From NCBI GenBank assembly GCA_028564675.1, contig JAOVVO010000139.1, positions 78,777 through 142,776 of the forward strand: 64,000 nt of DNA, given 5' to 3'. The position numbers and the translations under genes are program-made. The notes beneath the pieces are model-generated. The model had not been told where the DNA came from. It did no database searches and saw only the letters and a program-made list of their open reading frames with translations. This DNA comes from Onchocerca lupi (lineage: Eukaryota > Nematoda > Chromadorea > Rhabditida > Onchocercidae). Positions within the stretch are counted from its first letter, which is position 1; the number at the start of each line of letters is the position of its first letter. Below are positions 26,481-40,642 of the stretch, in pieces.

Positions 26481-27429
26481 TTTGTTTCCATTCATTCATT
26501 TCAGAAAAAAAAAAAAAAAAAAAACGATTCTTAATTTGATGATTTTTACGGATAAAAATTTAATTTAAACGATCAATGAATTGTTTCAAATTTTTCTTTT
26601 TCTTCTTTTTCAATTCAAAAATGAGAAAAGAAAGAAAGAGAAGAACGAAGAAAAGATAATTTGATGATTGTTTGTCCCAAAAAAAAAAGTTATCAAATTG
26701 TGCTGAGTGACAATATACAGATTGATGTCAAAAAAAAAAAAAAAAAGTTTTCAAATAATGTCCTTCTCTCTTCTTTTTCTCTCTTCCCCTCCGAATTTCT
26801 TTCTCTCCCAATTTCTTTCTCTCTTTTTTTTTTTTTTATCATTTCATATTTCTTTCTTTCAATTGAATTTATAATTAGAAAATAATTTAAATTGCAGCAA
26901 AATTTTTTCATTTTTCTGCTATTAATAATTTAATTTTAAAAAATTAAATAAAAACATGAATTTAAAATATTAAATAATAATTTTTCATCACTTTTTTTTG
27001 TCTAATTTGAATTTAAAATAAGCAAAAATAATTGTCATTTTGTGAATTTAAAATTATTTACAATTATTTTAGATTGATCATATTAGTTGTAAGTATGAGC
27101 AATTGTATATGTTTGAAAGTAATCAAATAATAAAATTAATTGTCATGATATTATTGTTTTAATAAATCACGCGAAAGTATTATTGATTTAGTAAAATAAG
27201 GAGAAAAGCATAATTAATTAGTATAAGATTCAAAGATTAAAAAAAAAAATGAAGTAATAATAGTGATGTCTTTTGTCCTCAAATTTTTCAAGAGCAAAGG
27301 TTATTTTTTCTTCTTTATTTCAAGTATTATATTAAAATTATATAATTTTCATAAATAATTAGTTATGTAGAGGATTTAAAATACACTAATAACTGATTTT
27401 TGAAAATCAATGATCAAAAGTTACTTTTT

Positions 27430-27680
27430 CAAATTAATAAATTTATAGATGATTTTCAAAGTCAATCGGTAAATAGCTATTTTTCGATATCAATTGATCA
27501 ATAGTTAATTTTGAAGATTAATAGGTAAGTATGTGATTTTCAAGATTAATCGATCAATAGCTATTTTTCAATATTAATCGTAAATTAGCTATTTTTCAAT
27601 ACCAACCGATTAATAACTGATTTTTCAAGTTAGCCAATAGCTGATTGTTAAGATCAATAAATCAGTAGCTGAATTTTCTT
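27430..27680. repeat. Degenerate tandem repeat, about 35-40 bp unit
   Basis: Six or more imperfect copies of a unit like ATCAATAGCTATTTTTCAA TATTAATCG (also seen as AATAGTTAATTTTGAAGATT and AATAACTGATTTTTCAAG). It was probably once a homogeneous minisatellite. Confidence 0.65.
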
Positions 27681-30600
27681 CTTCAACTTTGCCAAATCAA
27701 TCGTTAAAATGCATATTTCAATTACCTTATCATTCTTCATATCAAAATGATATTTGCAACAATTCCAGATTTTTTCCTAACTTATACGATCAAATCATGA
27801 AAATGATGGAATGGCAAAGAAACAATTCAATATATAATTACTTATTCATGAATAAACAGTTAAATTATATGCATTTCAAGGTAAAATTCATGTAAAAGAA
27901 AATATATGCAAAAAAAGAAGAAGTAAAAGAAATGATTGACATTTTGATTCATTGTGAATGGTGATAAGTATCGATTAAATTTCATTTTAACCAAGAATTT
28001 AATTTTTTAAAAAAAGAAATTAACGAAACTTTTCACGCGAAAAAGTTTATGATTTTGCTGTAATGGATATTACTGTGATAATTATTCATTATTAATTTTT
28101 TGATTTTAATGTAATATCGATTAATTCGAATATAGGGTAATTTTAAAGCAAATACTCATAATTTCGGCTGCTATTTGTTCATAATTACAATTTTTTAAAT
28201 TCAAATAGTCTAGTTATTATCGGATTAATATCAAAATCATTTATTATGATATTACGATTACTGTCAAATTTGATGATAGAAATATTAATTGAGCTAGATT
28301 GCTATATTTAGGTTGAGTTACTGTAATCAGGCTAAAGCATTATAACTAGGCTAAAATATAACAATCAGAGTGAATTATTTATTGTCATATGCTTAGTAAT
28401 TATGATATTTCGATTATTATTAAATCATTCGTTAATGTTAATGAGAAAAATATTAATTAGATCAAGTTACTACATTAGATTTTGCCATCATAATTAGGGC
28501 TAAGATACGGTAATTTGCATAACAAAACTGTAAAAAATAGCATGTAAAAAATGAAAGCCATAATAATAGCGACGATGATTGGCTTAATTATATTGGTATA
28601 CTGTAATGTATAGTTTAATATCTTTAAAGGAGACGCATAACCTTCGATATATTTGTTTTATTGATTGAATTTATTCTCGTAATATAGAAATAGAGAAACT
28701 GAAATGAGTAAAATAGATTTTGAATTAGAAATTCAAATTTATTTCATATTATTTTTCATAATTCAAATAGTTTTGTGCAAAAAAAAATTGCGATTATTAT
28801 CACTACTTTGCATATGTCATTAATTTAATTTATTAAAATACATTTACAGCGTAAAAATGTTTAAATTTGAAATAATATAATTAATTCATCTTATCATTAT
28901 TACAATCGCGCATCATAATTATCATCACTATAATTTTTTATAATAAATTAACTCTTTCCAGCAATGATAAATCCAATCATCATTGTTATCATTACTTCGA
29001 ACATGCTATTAATTTATTAATTTAATTTTTTTGTTTACTATTTAATTAATTTAATTTTATTAATGATTATAATGCATTTATATTTATTTCAATTTACTTC
29101 ATTTAACTATCACCAACTTTTATCTTCTCATCATTTTGATATCGAAAATTTTCATTTTTTTTTTTTTTACAATATTTTTCATGAAAAAATTTTCCTTAAT
29201 ACTTTGAAGATTAAATTAGACAAAAAAAAAAAAAGAAAAAAAAAGAAAGAATTTACAAATAAAAATATTGAACAGGATGAAAAATAATTTAAAATGGAAT
29301 AATCATTGAAAAAAACAATTTTATATACATGAATTACTAATTATATCATGTAGAACAAAATAAAGCAATAATCAAATTTCATTTTCATTACGAAAAATAA
29401 ATAAATCAAATTTGAGTCATTCCTTAACGAATGAATCATTCGTGTTATTAAATTGAATCAAGTTCCAAAACGAAAATCTAATTTCTATTCTGTAAGAGCA
29501 ATACGGAGTCAATTTAAAATGTTAACTTCAAAAAGAAAGGTGAAAAAAGAAAAAACGAAATTTAAAGAATTAAATTTGAACTAAACAGTTAACAAGAAAC
29601 GATAAACAAATCAAAACTTGCTAACGAATTTATCAAAATACGAAAAAAGGAAAGATTGATCGATTTGTAATTTTACAAAAACAAGATAAAAATAGAAAAC
29701 ATATAAGTGAATGAATCAACCAAATAATGCGGAATCTTTTATTTTCATCAATTATTGTTCAAATTAATCAAGTATTCCATTATTTCACTACTAATTTATT
29801 TAAGAAAGTATCAAAACGACCATAATTTATTTCTATAAAAACAATTCAATTATTTGATAATTTCCTTTTTTATTTTAATCTTGACAATTCAATTTTAAAT
29901 ATATGTATAAATAATAATTAATATCTACTAATTCAAAATTTTGCAAAATACTTAATAAAAAATTCGAAATAATCAACAAATTATGATAATGATAATATAA
30001 CAGTGAAAAATAAGCAATGACGATAAATATTATTGGCAATAAATATTTATAAATGGCAATAAATATTATTTAAAAGTCATATAAATAATGAAAAAATTAA
30101 TATTAATGCAAAAAAAAAAAAAAGAAATGGATTGGATAGGATTGTAAATAAAAATTATTGGACCAGTAAAAATGCCGAAACAATTAAATTATCGATACAA
30201 TAAATGTAAAATGAAGAAAAAAAACAAAATTAATCAATACTAAAGTTTTTTTTTAAATATGAAACTAAAAAAAGTACCGAAAAAATCAAATAAAAATAAA
30301 AAAAATTAACAACCGAAATATATTAGATTTTAATTCAAACTTGTAGTTTTAATCTACAAATTAAGAGAATAAAAAAAAAATCCAATTATGATAAAATAGA
30401 TTATCGTCAAAAAAATATCTCTTCAAATATCTAATAATTAATTTTTTTGAATTTAAATATTTAAAATAATATGGAAATATATTAGTGAAATATCGATTTA
30501 ATCAGTACTTGATTTCTTTAAGTTCTGTATTCATACAACAGTGAAAGAATTTATCTAAAATGATTTTCCTTTCATTTACAATTTTATCCATAGAATAAGA

Positions 30601-32029
30601 ATTTCCAATTATCTTAATTCCCTTTAATCTTTTTTTTTTTTTTAAATAATGTTGTAGGAAGAAGACATAAAGTTTTTTTTTTCCAAAGCAATCGAAATTT
30701 TTTAATTTTAACTTGCACCATTTCAGGTACTTTTTTTAATTTTCATCATCGTAAATTGATTTAATTAATTTTTATTATTCTGAATATTCATTTATAATTC
30801 AGTATTCGTTTATTTATAGCAATGATTTAGGATAAAGATTTCATATAATCGCTAATTCATTTAGTGCTTTTAAATTTCAACCTTTACAAATTCAAAATAT
30901 TTTACTAGTATCATTAAAACATATTTGAAATCAATTAGAAATACTAAAAAAATCAAATCATGTCTTCAAATTTTTCATCATTTTTTTACTTAAAAAAACA
31001 TTCCAATTTTTAATTTGCGAGTTCAAATAAAAAGTATATTTTTGTCTAAAAAGTATACTTTTCATGATTAAATTATACAATATTTGAAGAAATTAATTTC
31101 ATTCGAAAATAATTAAATAAATATTCTTAAATCTTAATCAGCAGGAGAAAAGCTGGATGAAAAGCTGTAAGTTTTTATTTTGGAAATCCTCTGGAAAGAT
31201 AATAAAACTGAAAAGAGAAAAAATTAATCAATTTTGGAAATTAGTTTTGAAAAATTTAAATTATGAAAAATGTTAGCATGAATAAAATTGATTAAAATAT
31301 GCCTATGTGCTTGTTAAATGAGTCAAAAAAATTGCGAATAATTCTATTCATTTTTATGGAAGATAAATTCATAATTGCATAAACTAAAAAAAAAGTTCAT
31401 AAAAAAAGTCCTAAATTGCATAAATTTAATTGAAATATTAAGCAATTATATCAAAACATTTTTGAAATAGGCAATAATTTTTGAAAATTTTTGAAAATGA
31501 TTTTTTTTTTCTTTTTGACGATTCATACATAAGTCATTCATTTATCAACCAATTTTAATCCTTCCATTGATATGAATCATTTGAATTATTCCATTTTCAT
31601 TCCTTTTTTTTTCTTCGGAATTATGAAACTAATAAATTGTTTTCAGTAATAATTATTTAAATAAAAATATAGATTAAAAGAAAAAAAAGAAAAATGAATG
31701 AATGGATAATTATTGAAAAAGATAAGCAATAGTAATTACAAACAGATAATACTTCAGGCAATTAATTATTGATAATTCATTACTGATTAAATAATTTTAC
31801 ATAAGATATTTAAACCATAATAGAGTTTTAAAGAAACAAGAAGTGGTGAAATTATTTAGCAATAATAATGAAAAAAAGTATTTTATTGAGGATAATTTGA
31901 TGGAAATGAATACTAAAATACAAAATAAATTGATAGGAAAAAATTGAAGGACAGAAAAAGGAATGTAATTAAAGGTAATGGACCAATAGAATAAGACTTA
32001 GAAAAGAAAAAATATCAGAAAAAAAAAGA

Positions 32030-32500
32030 GGAAAGTACTGGAACATTAAAACATTAAATGTCTAAAAGTACTACAACATTAAGACAATAACATTAAAATG
32101 TACTCCAATACTAGAACAATAAAGATTTGAATATAATGGCAATAGTAAGACAATGGACATCAAAAATACTATAATATTAGAATAACGAATATCTAGAAAT
32201 ACTATAACATTAAGATAATGAGCAATTAAAAAATGCTTCAGTAGCAAAATACGGTATCATGAGTATGAGTTATCTAGAAATACAGCAATATTAGGTCAAT
32301 GAATATTTGAAAAATACTGTAACATTAAGATAATGAACATTAAAAAATATTGCAATATTAAGGAAATGAATATTTGAAAAATACTGTAACATTACGATAA
32401 CGCACATTTAAAAATATTGCAAGATTAAGAAAATGAATATTTAAAAAATACTGTAATATTAAGATAATGAACATTTTAAAATACTTCGAGTATTTTCAAA
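32030..32500. repeat. Minisatellite, about 55-60 bp composite unit
   Basis: Repeated phrases AATACTGTAACATTAAGATA and ATGAACATTAAAAAATATTG alternate through the block. The best copies lie near 32300-32480 and older, more diverged copies (ACTACAACATTAAGACAATA) lie to the left. Confidence 0.75.
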
Positions 32501-34587
32501 AAACATTTTATTTTTACTATATAGAGCTGTAAAAAACTGATCTTGTATTTTGTTATAAATTTTTTTTATGTATATCAAAGACTTTAATGCTACTTTTCAA
32601 TTTACTTTTAGAATTAATAAGATTCGCAAATTCCACGTACTTTTTGTATAAAAATTTTGAATTAAAAATTCAAGAAATAATTTTCGAATGTGAAAATAAG
32701 AATTTCAAATTTATTAACGAATAATTATTTTCTCGACTATTTCTTAAATGTTAATGTATTATTAGAATAGATTATTGATAATATTTTTTCATCATCACTA
32801 TAGATGATCAATGATAAATTTTCATTACTGATCACTGTTAATTATTAATAATTTCATATTAACTAATAAACATGAATAATTGACAATTTTAAATGATAAA
32901 TTTTTATTTTTGAAAGCAATCTATCATTTAAATGATATATTCTCAAATAATTTCTTTTTTTTTTTGTTTACAAATTACAAAATTTTTCAAAATATTAATT
33001 CCGAAAAGAATAAACAAAAAAAAAAAAAAGGATGAATGATTGAGTGATATAATATGATCAACTATAAATTATTACTAACCTCATGTAACTAATCAATATA
33101 GATCACTGATAACTTTATTATACTGTCAATTACATCATTGCTATTACTTAAAATTAATCGTAAAATTATAAGTAATAGAAATAATGTAATGGAAATTGTA
33201 TAATTTTATTGTCTAGAAATAAATGTATCTTTATTTTTGAGATTAAAATTTCAAAAAGTGTATTAACTTCAGAACTCGTCAAGTTTGATCTAATATCATT
33301 TTTTTTTTTTTTTTTTTTTAATGGATAAATATGCGAGTTACATCAATTATATTGATTGTTAATTATGATAAGATTAATAATTTTTATTACTATTTATAAT
33401 CATATTGCTAAAATTACATTATTGCTACTAATCATAATTATTAATTAAATTATACTTATGCTATTAAAAAGGAATTTTTTTCTCACATTTTATTTGAAAG
33501 ATTCAATTTTTCGATATCTCTAAATATATCGAAAGATCGTTTACACAAAAAAAAAAAACAAAAAAAAAGTAAATAGACAGAAAGAAAAATTCAAGAAATT
33601 TAATATGATATATTAAATTTTTGGCAAAGCAATATGAATTTTATGACAAGACATTAAAGAAAACTAAATTTGGAGATTAATTTCATATCAGATTTGACAA
33701 CAAATGTCAAAAAATTTGATAACATTGATTGTTTAGGTTAAATGAATAAAATAAAATCAAAATGATTGAAAAATCATCGTTATACTCCTCATATTTAAAA
33801 GTATTTGATAAAAATCGATCATCGGATTACTAGATAATGATGATCAGAAAATTAAAAATGATTCTGGTAAAATTGATAACCACTGAACAAGAAGATAGTT
33901 ATTCATTTTTCTATTTGATTTAAATTTTTAAAAATTTTCAAACTAATTTTTTCAAAAATTATGACATAAAAATATTATATTCATTTTTTTCCACTTTCAC
34001 AGAAAGGAATAAATATCATTTCACTTTTTTTTTTTTTTAATAATTATTAAAACATAGATAATGTATCAATTTATATAATTTGCATTGTCAAATTTTAATC
34101 TTTGAAACTTACTTGTAAGAAAAAAAAAATCAATCAATATTGCTATCTTTTAACATGCTTTTGCTATTTTGCTGACAATTTGGACAAAGAAATCATTCAG
34201 AATCCTTTAATTTACTTTAATACGATGTTATTTTTGATTTACGAATATAACAAACAAAAAATTTCTCAGAATATACAGATTTAAATTAATTTAGTAATAT
34301 ATCATTTAATGAATAAGAATATTTTTATTCAAGTATATTCATTTAATTAATTTTATTTAAAAATTGCTTCATAAAATTTGATCTTTCAAACAATTACTAA
34401 TACTATTACTGTATTTTCAATCAAAATGATTCCATCATAAATTCGATAACTTAAAAAAAAATAAGTAAAAATTAAATTCCATCAAATGCTATTGCTAATT
34501 CCTTTAATCCGATTAATCAGTAATCGATATGATTTTGATTTTCCGACTATATAGTGTTAATTTCCAGTTATCAAATTATTTATGAAG

Positions 34588-34870
34588 AAAAAAAAAGACA
34601 GAAAAAGAGAAAGGTAAATAAGAAGAGAGAGGGTTGGAGAGAGAAGAGAGAAAGGGAAAGGAAAAACCAGAAAAATGAGACAAAATGAAATTTCTGGAGA
34701 ATTTGACGGAATGTAAAAAAGGCAAAAAGGATTGTAGAACCGGAAATGAAGGCTTGCCGGCTTTTACTTCATGATTATCCTCAGAAATCAATTCCCTCTT
34801 TCAATTCTTCTTTCTCTCTTCTCTTCTTCTTTCATTCTCTCTAATTCTACTCTTATTGTCTAAAAATTTC
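34588..34870. repeat. Purine block followed by pyrimidine block (imperfect inverted repeat)
   Basis: 34588-34670 is almost pure purine on the plus strand (AGAGAGAGGG and GGAGAGAGAAGAGAGAAAGG motifs). About 125 bp later, 34795-34850 is pyrimidine-rich (TTCTCTCTTCTCTTCTTTC and TTCTCTCTAATTC). The two could pair or form triplex DNA. It has no gene content. Confidence 0.5.
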
Positions 34871-35084
34871 CACTTCTATCGATTCGTTTTTTGTTTTTTT
34901 TTTTTTTTTTTTTCTACTTTTAAATTTTCTAATAGACTTTATATGTAGCTAAATCTATGCACTTTTATAAAGATAGATGGACAGATAAATAGACAAGACA
35001 GACGGAAGAGATATGCATGAATGTGACAATAAATATATTCATCTCATTTTAAGTAATCAAGTATTAAATTAAGTAAATATATTT

Positions 35085-35240
35085 GATTAAATAAACTCAA
35101 ATTGTCAAATACATCGGCAATATATTGATTGAACAAATTCTAATTGATCAAATATATCGGTAATAAATTGATTGAACAAACTCTAACTGATCAAATATGT
35201 CGGTGATATATTGATCGAACAGATTCAAATTAATCAAATT
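35085..35240. repeat. Tandem repeat, about 53-bp unit, three copies
   Basis: Three successive copies carry GATCAAATATATCGGTAATA, ATTGATTGAACAAA and TCTAATTGATC motifs (variants CATCGGCAATATATTG and TGTCGGTGATATATTG). Copies differ by a few substitutions each. Confidence 0.85.
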
Positions 35241-35463
35241 ATCAATTAATCATTATCAACACTCATTGATTAAAATCCATTTTTTTTCGTTCTTTTTTCA
35301 TTTTTGTTTAGTAAAGAAAAAGAGAACAAAAAAAAGAATGTATTCATATCTAATCAATTCAAATTATTTATTTTTTGCTATTGTAATATTTATTTCAACA
35401 ATTATTTATATAATATTAAAACAAAAATAAAAGAGAGAAACAAAACAATTACATTAGTAATTC

Positions 35464-35615
<152 letters not shown>

Positions 35616-35930
35616 TATCAGAAATAGTAATAATATTATTTTACCCAATTAATTTCTAATTTTTTAACGATTACTAAGCAAAATCGAAATATAAATACAT
35701 AAATAATGTAATATTAATAACAATTATTCAGCAATAAAGAATATCAAAAATAGGAATGCATAAACAAAATATATCAATAATAATATTATTACTAATTAGA
35801 ATAATAACAATAGCTATTGTTATTTTCTTTGTTTATTCATGATGATATGAATTCAATTTACTATTTATTGTTTATTTAAACTTTTAAAATGAAATTTATT
35901 CTTTTTTTTTTCGTTTACATTTCTTTTTTT

Positions 35931-35932
<2 letters not shown>

Positions 35933-35968
<36 letters not shown>
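35933..35968. repeat. T homopolymer, 36 bases
   Basis: Uninterrupted T run directly counted; lengths of such runs are prone to sequencing error. Confidence 0.85.
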
Positions 35969-35969
<1 letters not shown>

Positions 35970-36305
35970 GAAAGGCAAAATAAATGAAATAGACAGGAAA
36001 AAAAATTGGAAGAGTGATTATCATCTACTAATTTCACTTTTGCTTGAAGTATACAAATAGAAAAAATAAAATAAAATTTATGTTTCATAAGCTCAAGCAA
36101 TCTTGATAAATTGATTTGAATAGGAAAGAATTTAAAAACAAAAGAAGTGAGTTTTTTTTTAATTTTAATTTTTACTTTATTTTCTAACTTTTACTTTTTG
36201 AAAATTTATAAAAAAATTAAACAAGAAGAAAGTTCAGGAAGAAAATGGGAAAAAGAAGAAATGAAATAAAAATGATTAATTTGTGGCTATTCAATTTCGT
36301 CTCTC

Positions 36306-36332
36306 TTTTTTTTTTTTTTTTTTTTTTTTTTT
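36306..36332. repeat. T homopolymer, 27 bases
   Basis: Uninterrupted T run directly counted; several shorter runs follow to 36475. Confidence 0.85.
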
Positions 36333-36898
36333 CAATCTAAATAATACTTTTTTTTTTCACTTTTTTTCTTTTTTGTTAATCAAATTCTGATAGTTTCATT
36401 TTTATTTTTATTTTTTTTTTTTTCATTTATTAGTCAAAGCATTTTTTCATTTTTTTTTTTTTTTTTTATTTACCAGTAAATTGAAACTTTTAAAACTGTT
36501 CATGTTCACCAGTTTTTTCAGTTTTTCAATTTCAATTTTCAAAAAAAAAAAAAATGAAGGAATTATCGACCTATCAATATAAATACGGCTATTCTTTTTT
36601 TTTGTTTTTTTTATTTTCCAAGCAATCAATAAAATGGAAGACATTTCTTCTTTTTTTTTTCTCAAACTTGAAATCAATAAAAAAAGGAATGAAAAGAGAA
36701 AGGTAAAAATTGATTTCCAATTTTCCATTTTATATATATATTTTGTTTTTTTTTTTTGTTTTTTCTGAAGTGAAAAAAAGTCTATTTTTTACTAAAATAA
36801 AAGAAAAAAAAAAAGGAAAAAAGAATGAATTATAAAAGTAAAATTGCTTTTAGATTATTTTATTTCACATATTTTTGCTTTTTCCTTCCTTTTTATTT

Positions 36899-36911
36899 CC
36901 CCCCCCCCCCC
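36899..36911. repeat. C homopolymer, 13 bases
   Basis: A run of 13 C in strongly AT-rich surroundings. It is the only long C or G run I see in the window. The complementary poly-G strand could form a quadruplex-like structure. Confidence 0.9.
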
Positions 36912-37753
36912 TAATAATTGCAATATTTCAACTCAATTTATTTCTCTTTTTTTTTTTTCCTTGCACTATCGATTTTGAGGAAGATAAGGGGATGAAAAAG
37001 ATGAAGTATTGGAAAATGATCGAAAAAAAAAAAAGATGAAGGAAAAATTTCTGGATAGCATGAAGTTTTAATTTTGAAGATGAAAATATACGATTGAAAG
37101 ATGAAAGAAGGGAAAAATTAAAAAGTATTGAGAGAGATTTTCTTTTTTCGTTTTCTTTCTAAACTAGATTAAACTTTTAAATCTTTTAAACTTGTAGTTT
37201 AAAAACTACCTGACCTAAATAAATTCTTACTTGTTTATTATTGGAATTCAAAAAATTTTTGCTTCATTAGAATTTTATAATCCTTAGCTAGATTATATGG
37301 AATAAAATGAGTTATAGATGAAAAATATGAATTAAATAATTCTAATAAAGCAAAAAAAAATTCTTAAATTCCAATAAACATATTAAAAATCAATTTGTTA
37401 AGCAACTAAATCAGATTTTTATTCTGAATAAAAATATTTTAATAATTTGAAAGAAAAGAAAATATCGTTGAAACTACTATTGAAAATCAATTTTATTGAT
37501 AAATATCATGATTTTTTCATATAATTTAAAAGAATGATAAATCGTATTATATTTCGAGTCGTATGATTTATGGTTATTTTTGAGATAAGCAAAAATGTTA
37601 AGATAATTTAAGAATTTTCATTCGACAAGCAAGCATTTGAAGAAATTTTCACAAAAAATTTCCAAAGTTTAAAATTCTTTTTTTTCAAAGTTTTAAGCAA
37701 ATGAGAAAAAAAAAGTGAAAGGAAAATTGTTTATTTTATTACAACCATCATTT

Positions 37754-37754
<1 letters not shown>

Positions 37755-37792
<38 letters not shown>

Positions 37793-37798
37793 AATTTA
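37755..37798. repeat. T homopolymer, 44 bases
   Basis: Longest single-base run in the window, directly counted. Confidence 0.85.
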
Positions 37799-40411
37799 GC
37801 TAATATTTGAATAAATTAATTAGTCTGTATTTTCGATCGCAATTTTATATGAATAATTAATTATGCAACCACTTTAATGAATATAATCATGATTAATTGC
37901 CATCATCGTAAGAATGATTGATAATCTTATCATCTATAATAATGGTGATTATTATTTTAATTATAATTGTGCTAATCAAATAATTTAATTTATTTATTAT
38001 CGTTATCATTGCTATTTCTTATTTTTATTATAATACTATTATTATAAAATATAGTTCATTCAATTAAAATCCTAAAATTACAATTTTATAATAAGAATTC
38101 ATAGATTTATTAATTTGGATAAACAGCACATTTTTTTATTTTTATCACAAATATATCATGAATTGAAATGACATATAATGTAATAATCTCAAAAACTAAT
38201 TAGTAGCCAATTTTTTTAATTAACAATTTGTTTTGGAACATATTGAAAAACCAAAAAATCTTTTTTTTTTTTCATGATCCAACATCTCTCTAATTATAAA
38301 TTTTCGCATTTTGTTGCGAAAATTTCATGCATTGCTAATCACTATTTTTGTTTTTTGTTAAATTTTTAAATGTATAGACATTTTACATTTTTTGAAACAA
38401 TTATAAATTTGCTTGCATGCTTGCAATCTATTTCATACATTTCTTTTTTTGTCATGCAATTAAATGCAATCTGCAGGGAAGATTACTGTTAGCCTAAAAT
38501 TTCCATCTTTTTTTCCTTTTTTTTTCGTAATATTTTTGCTGTCAAAAACAAAAAAGTTATGCAAAAAGAAATCAATAAGAGATAAAATTCTACTAGAAAT
38601 AAGAATAGATTTTTAAATGGAAATGAAAAAAAAAAAAAGCCACTAAAAAACATTTAATGTTATAAGATTATACATGCATTTGTGTAAATTAGTTAAAAAA
38701 TGATGAAAATTATTAACAATAAAGAGAAATAAAAGAAAAGAAATCGTTTTTCTTTTTTTTTTTTTCGTTATTATATGAAAGAAAAATTAATGTTTCAGAA
38801 AGTTTTTTTTTTTTTTTTTCTTTTGGAAAAACATAAATGAATGCAATAATTTATCATTTAAAAATGTGGGAAAAAGGTTTTAAAAAGTTTTCATTTTTAA
38901 CATTTTCTGTTGGTTGAATAGGCACATTAAGGTATTAGACAGATCAGGATTCTGATGTTAACAAAATATTTCTGATAGTTTATGAAACTTTGAAGATCTA
39001 TATTTAAGCTGATTGTTTTTTTTTTTTTTTTTTTTTTTTAATTTGATTTAAATGCTCAAAATATAATTTTATTTATTTTCACAGAAATTTTATTCATATT
39101 ATAATATTTTATTTATTGATAAAATTGTTTTGAAATCATTTACTATAATTTTTTCAACAATAGATTCAAAAAATGGAAAACGAACTATTTTTAAAATGTT
39201 TGGAGCAAAATGAAAAATAAATATTTTTTATAAAAATTTTTAAAGTGAAGTTAGAAGGGAAAGATGAAAGACAAAAAAATTTAATTGAGTATTTGATTAT
39301 GAATATTACAATGACATATGTATGTAGAATATAATATATATTAAAATTTTAATTATTTGTTTCATAATAAAGCAAAAATTTAAAGTCATTCCAATGAAGA
39401 TCAATGAATATTGATTTTGCAATGATTGATTTATTAATTTGAAATGGTTTAAATAAATAAATTAAAACATTAACTTTTATGCAATAATGTAGCAATTATT
39501 TGGTTGGTGGTATCTGTGAATGTTATTGATCAGATCAATTAAATAATTAATATTTATGCAACAAAATGTAAGCGAATTTTTTTCGCAAAATAATGAAAAA
39601 TTTAAAAATCACAAAATGTTTAATTATTTCGGAAAATATTTCATGTATACAAAATTCAACTTTGATTCCGATAAAATTCGCATATGATTTTAATTATCCT
39701 ATACGATATTGAAATAACAATGAAAAAAAAAAAGTGATATTTTAATTTAAATAGATAATTAAAAAAATCGAAAAATACAATATAAGAAAGAAAAGACTAA
39801 CTTTTAGAAAATGTGAATTTTTTTTTTTTTGGTAATCTGAAATTTTCTAAAAGAATTGTAGTTTATTTCAATTGTAAAAAATTTTAAATTTTCTTTTTTT
39901 TTCTGAGAAAGTTAAAAAATTTTTCAATATTTTCGCAATTTTCGAATTTTTGTATGTGAATCGGAGAAAATTTTAATAAGCACAAACTTATTCGTTTAAA
40001 AATTCAGAAGAAAAAAGTGTTTAAAAAAAATTAGAGACGAACAAATGCTCAGCAAACAAAATAATTAGAAAGTGAAGAAATGAAATGATAGGAAATCCTG
40101 GAAGCGATCAGTTTACAAATTAGACAATTGAAATAACAAATTGATTCAAATGAAGCAAATACATGAAATTGTTTGAAATGGAAGACCAAAAATAGTTCAA
40201 ATACCTCTTTTTTTAAAAAAAAGAAAGAAAAAATTTTTAAAAATTGGTAAAATTTCTCAAATACAAGCAAAAATCGAAAAGAATCACTTTTTCCTTACTT
40301 TCAAAGAAACAAAAAAAAAAAAAAAAAAAAACTTGCATGATATACGAAAAAATAAATTTTGAAAATTTCAAATTCTATTAGATTAAATTCTCATAAGAAA
40401 AAGATCACTTG

Positions 40412-40417
40412 TTTATT
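40412..40417 (-). promoter_or_regulatory. Possible polyadenylation signal of the mannosidase gene
   Basis: AATAAA on the minus strand, about 226 nt beyond the TAA stop at 40643-40645. It is the first perfect hexamer I noticed; in AT-rich DNA this has limited weight. Confidence 0.3.
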
Positions 40418-40642
40418 TGCAAAAAATAATATAAAAAATTAACTTTATAAATAAGTAATGAGTGAAATTTTTATAAGCTTCAAATAAAGCCTAAATTTTA
40501 TGTGAAATGATTCATCAGATGAATGAAACAGGATAATTTGAATTTTCAAAAATTCCAATTCTTTTAAATCTAATTTTTAACTCTTGAATTCTTTGTCGGA
40601 ATTTTGTCAAAATTTTGGTAAAAATTACTTTTTCTCACAACT

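Noticed and set aside
27430..27680. CRISPR-like array
   Set aside because: The repeats are degenerate and contiguous with no unique spacers, and the genome is eukaryotic.
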